Positions 63,756-64,000 of a DNA stretch of 64,000 nucleotides are shown piece after piece. The DNA is taken from assembly GCA_945859605.1 (NCBI GenBank), contig OX243828.1:22346609-22410608 (forward strand), given 5' to 3'. The position numbers were made by a program, and so were the translations under genes. Position 1 is the first letter of the stretch; each line of letters begins with the position of its first letter. This stretch comes from Lumbricus rubellus. Its lineage: Eukaryota; Annelida; Clitellata; Crassiclitellata; Lumbricidae. The notes under the pieces are model-generated. The model searched no databases, had not been told where the DNA came from, and saw only the letters and a list, made by a program, of their open reading frames with translations.

Positions 63756-64000
63756 TTTTAACCTCCTACGTCATCTGCCCACCCAAAGTGGAACGATAAA
63801 AAATACAGCTCTAAGCCTCTAACCAAAGAATCTCGGTAAGCCATTCAAGTCCATTCAAACGGTATCGACATTTAATTTAACTGCACTCACAAATCTTTTG
63901 AAATATCAACATCTGTCATGTATTTATGCGCGTAGCTGCACTTTAGGCGGCCGTCGTAAGCAACCCAACCCTCAGTGCTATTATTCCGTTATAATGCCTG
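63756..64000. other. Unassigned sequence
   Basis: Nothing recognisable to the window edge. Confidence 0.4.

Noticed and set aside
62592..63822. 382-codon open frame
   Set aside because: Runs through CT/CTGT microsatellites and a MITE; Ser/Leu/Cys low complexity with no domain.

Overview
This is a eukaryotic, almost certainly animal, non-coding-rich window. The evidence is intronless GPCR genes, non-LTR retrotransposons, tRNA-derived SINEs, many small DNA transposons and very abundant microsatellites. The organism is probably a marine invertebrate. The dense scatter of the words TAGGCCTA and TACATGTA and the mix of repeats would fit an echinoderm or a related animal, but nothing in the window fixes the species.

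Only two convincing host genes are present: a pair of paralogous single-exon rhodopsin-family receptors on the + strand (41887-42954 and 58143-59351). Their transmembrane sequences are nearly identical and resemble the bombesin/GRP receptor and CCHamide receptor group. They lie in a direct segmental duplication (about 41650-46480 and 57945-59965). A second, inverted duplication is interleaved with it (36740-38523 against 53957-54942). The first receptor has lost its C-terminal tail and the TM7 tyrosine; the second looks complete.

Layout. 0-8.3 kb: microsatellites and minisatellites with small DNA transposons. 8.5-16 kb: a hAT-like MITE, two decayed Tc1/mariner elements with unusual doubled inverted repeats, a LINE fragment and a 20-bp AT satellite. 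16.5-23.4 kb: a cluster of SINEs and LINE ends around a 1.5-kb LINE reverse transcriptase. 23.5-34.1 kb: mostly simple sequence (CA, CAC, GGA, CAG, TGG). 34.8-41.6 kb: hAT-like MITEs, LINE ends and the first inverted-repeat arm. 41.6-46.5 kb: receptor 1, with its 3' flank split by two hAT-like insertions. 47-57 kb: more hAT-like elements, purine-rich DNA and the second arm. 57.9-60 kb: receptor 2. 60-64 kb: LINE ends, pyrimidine-rich simple sequence and one hAT-like MITE.

The mobile elements connect with one another. The LINE and the SINEs share a 3' stem-loop (AGCGCC...GGCGCT), suggesting the SINEs use this LINE's machinery. About a dozen short elements begin CAGNG or CATNG, and most have 8-bp target duplications, as hAT elements do. 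Several with different ends share an internal TTTTTTAGTCGTCCGG motif. Three insertions have an unoccupied homologous site elsewhere in this same window, which independently fixes their boundaries.
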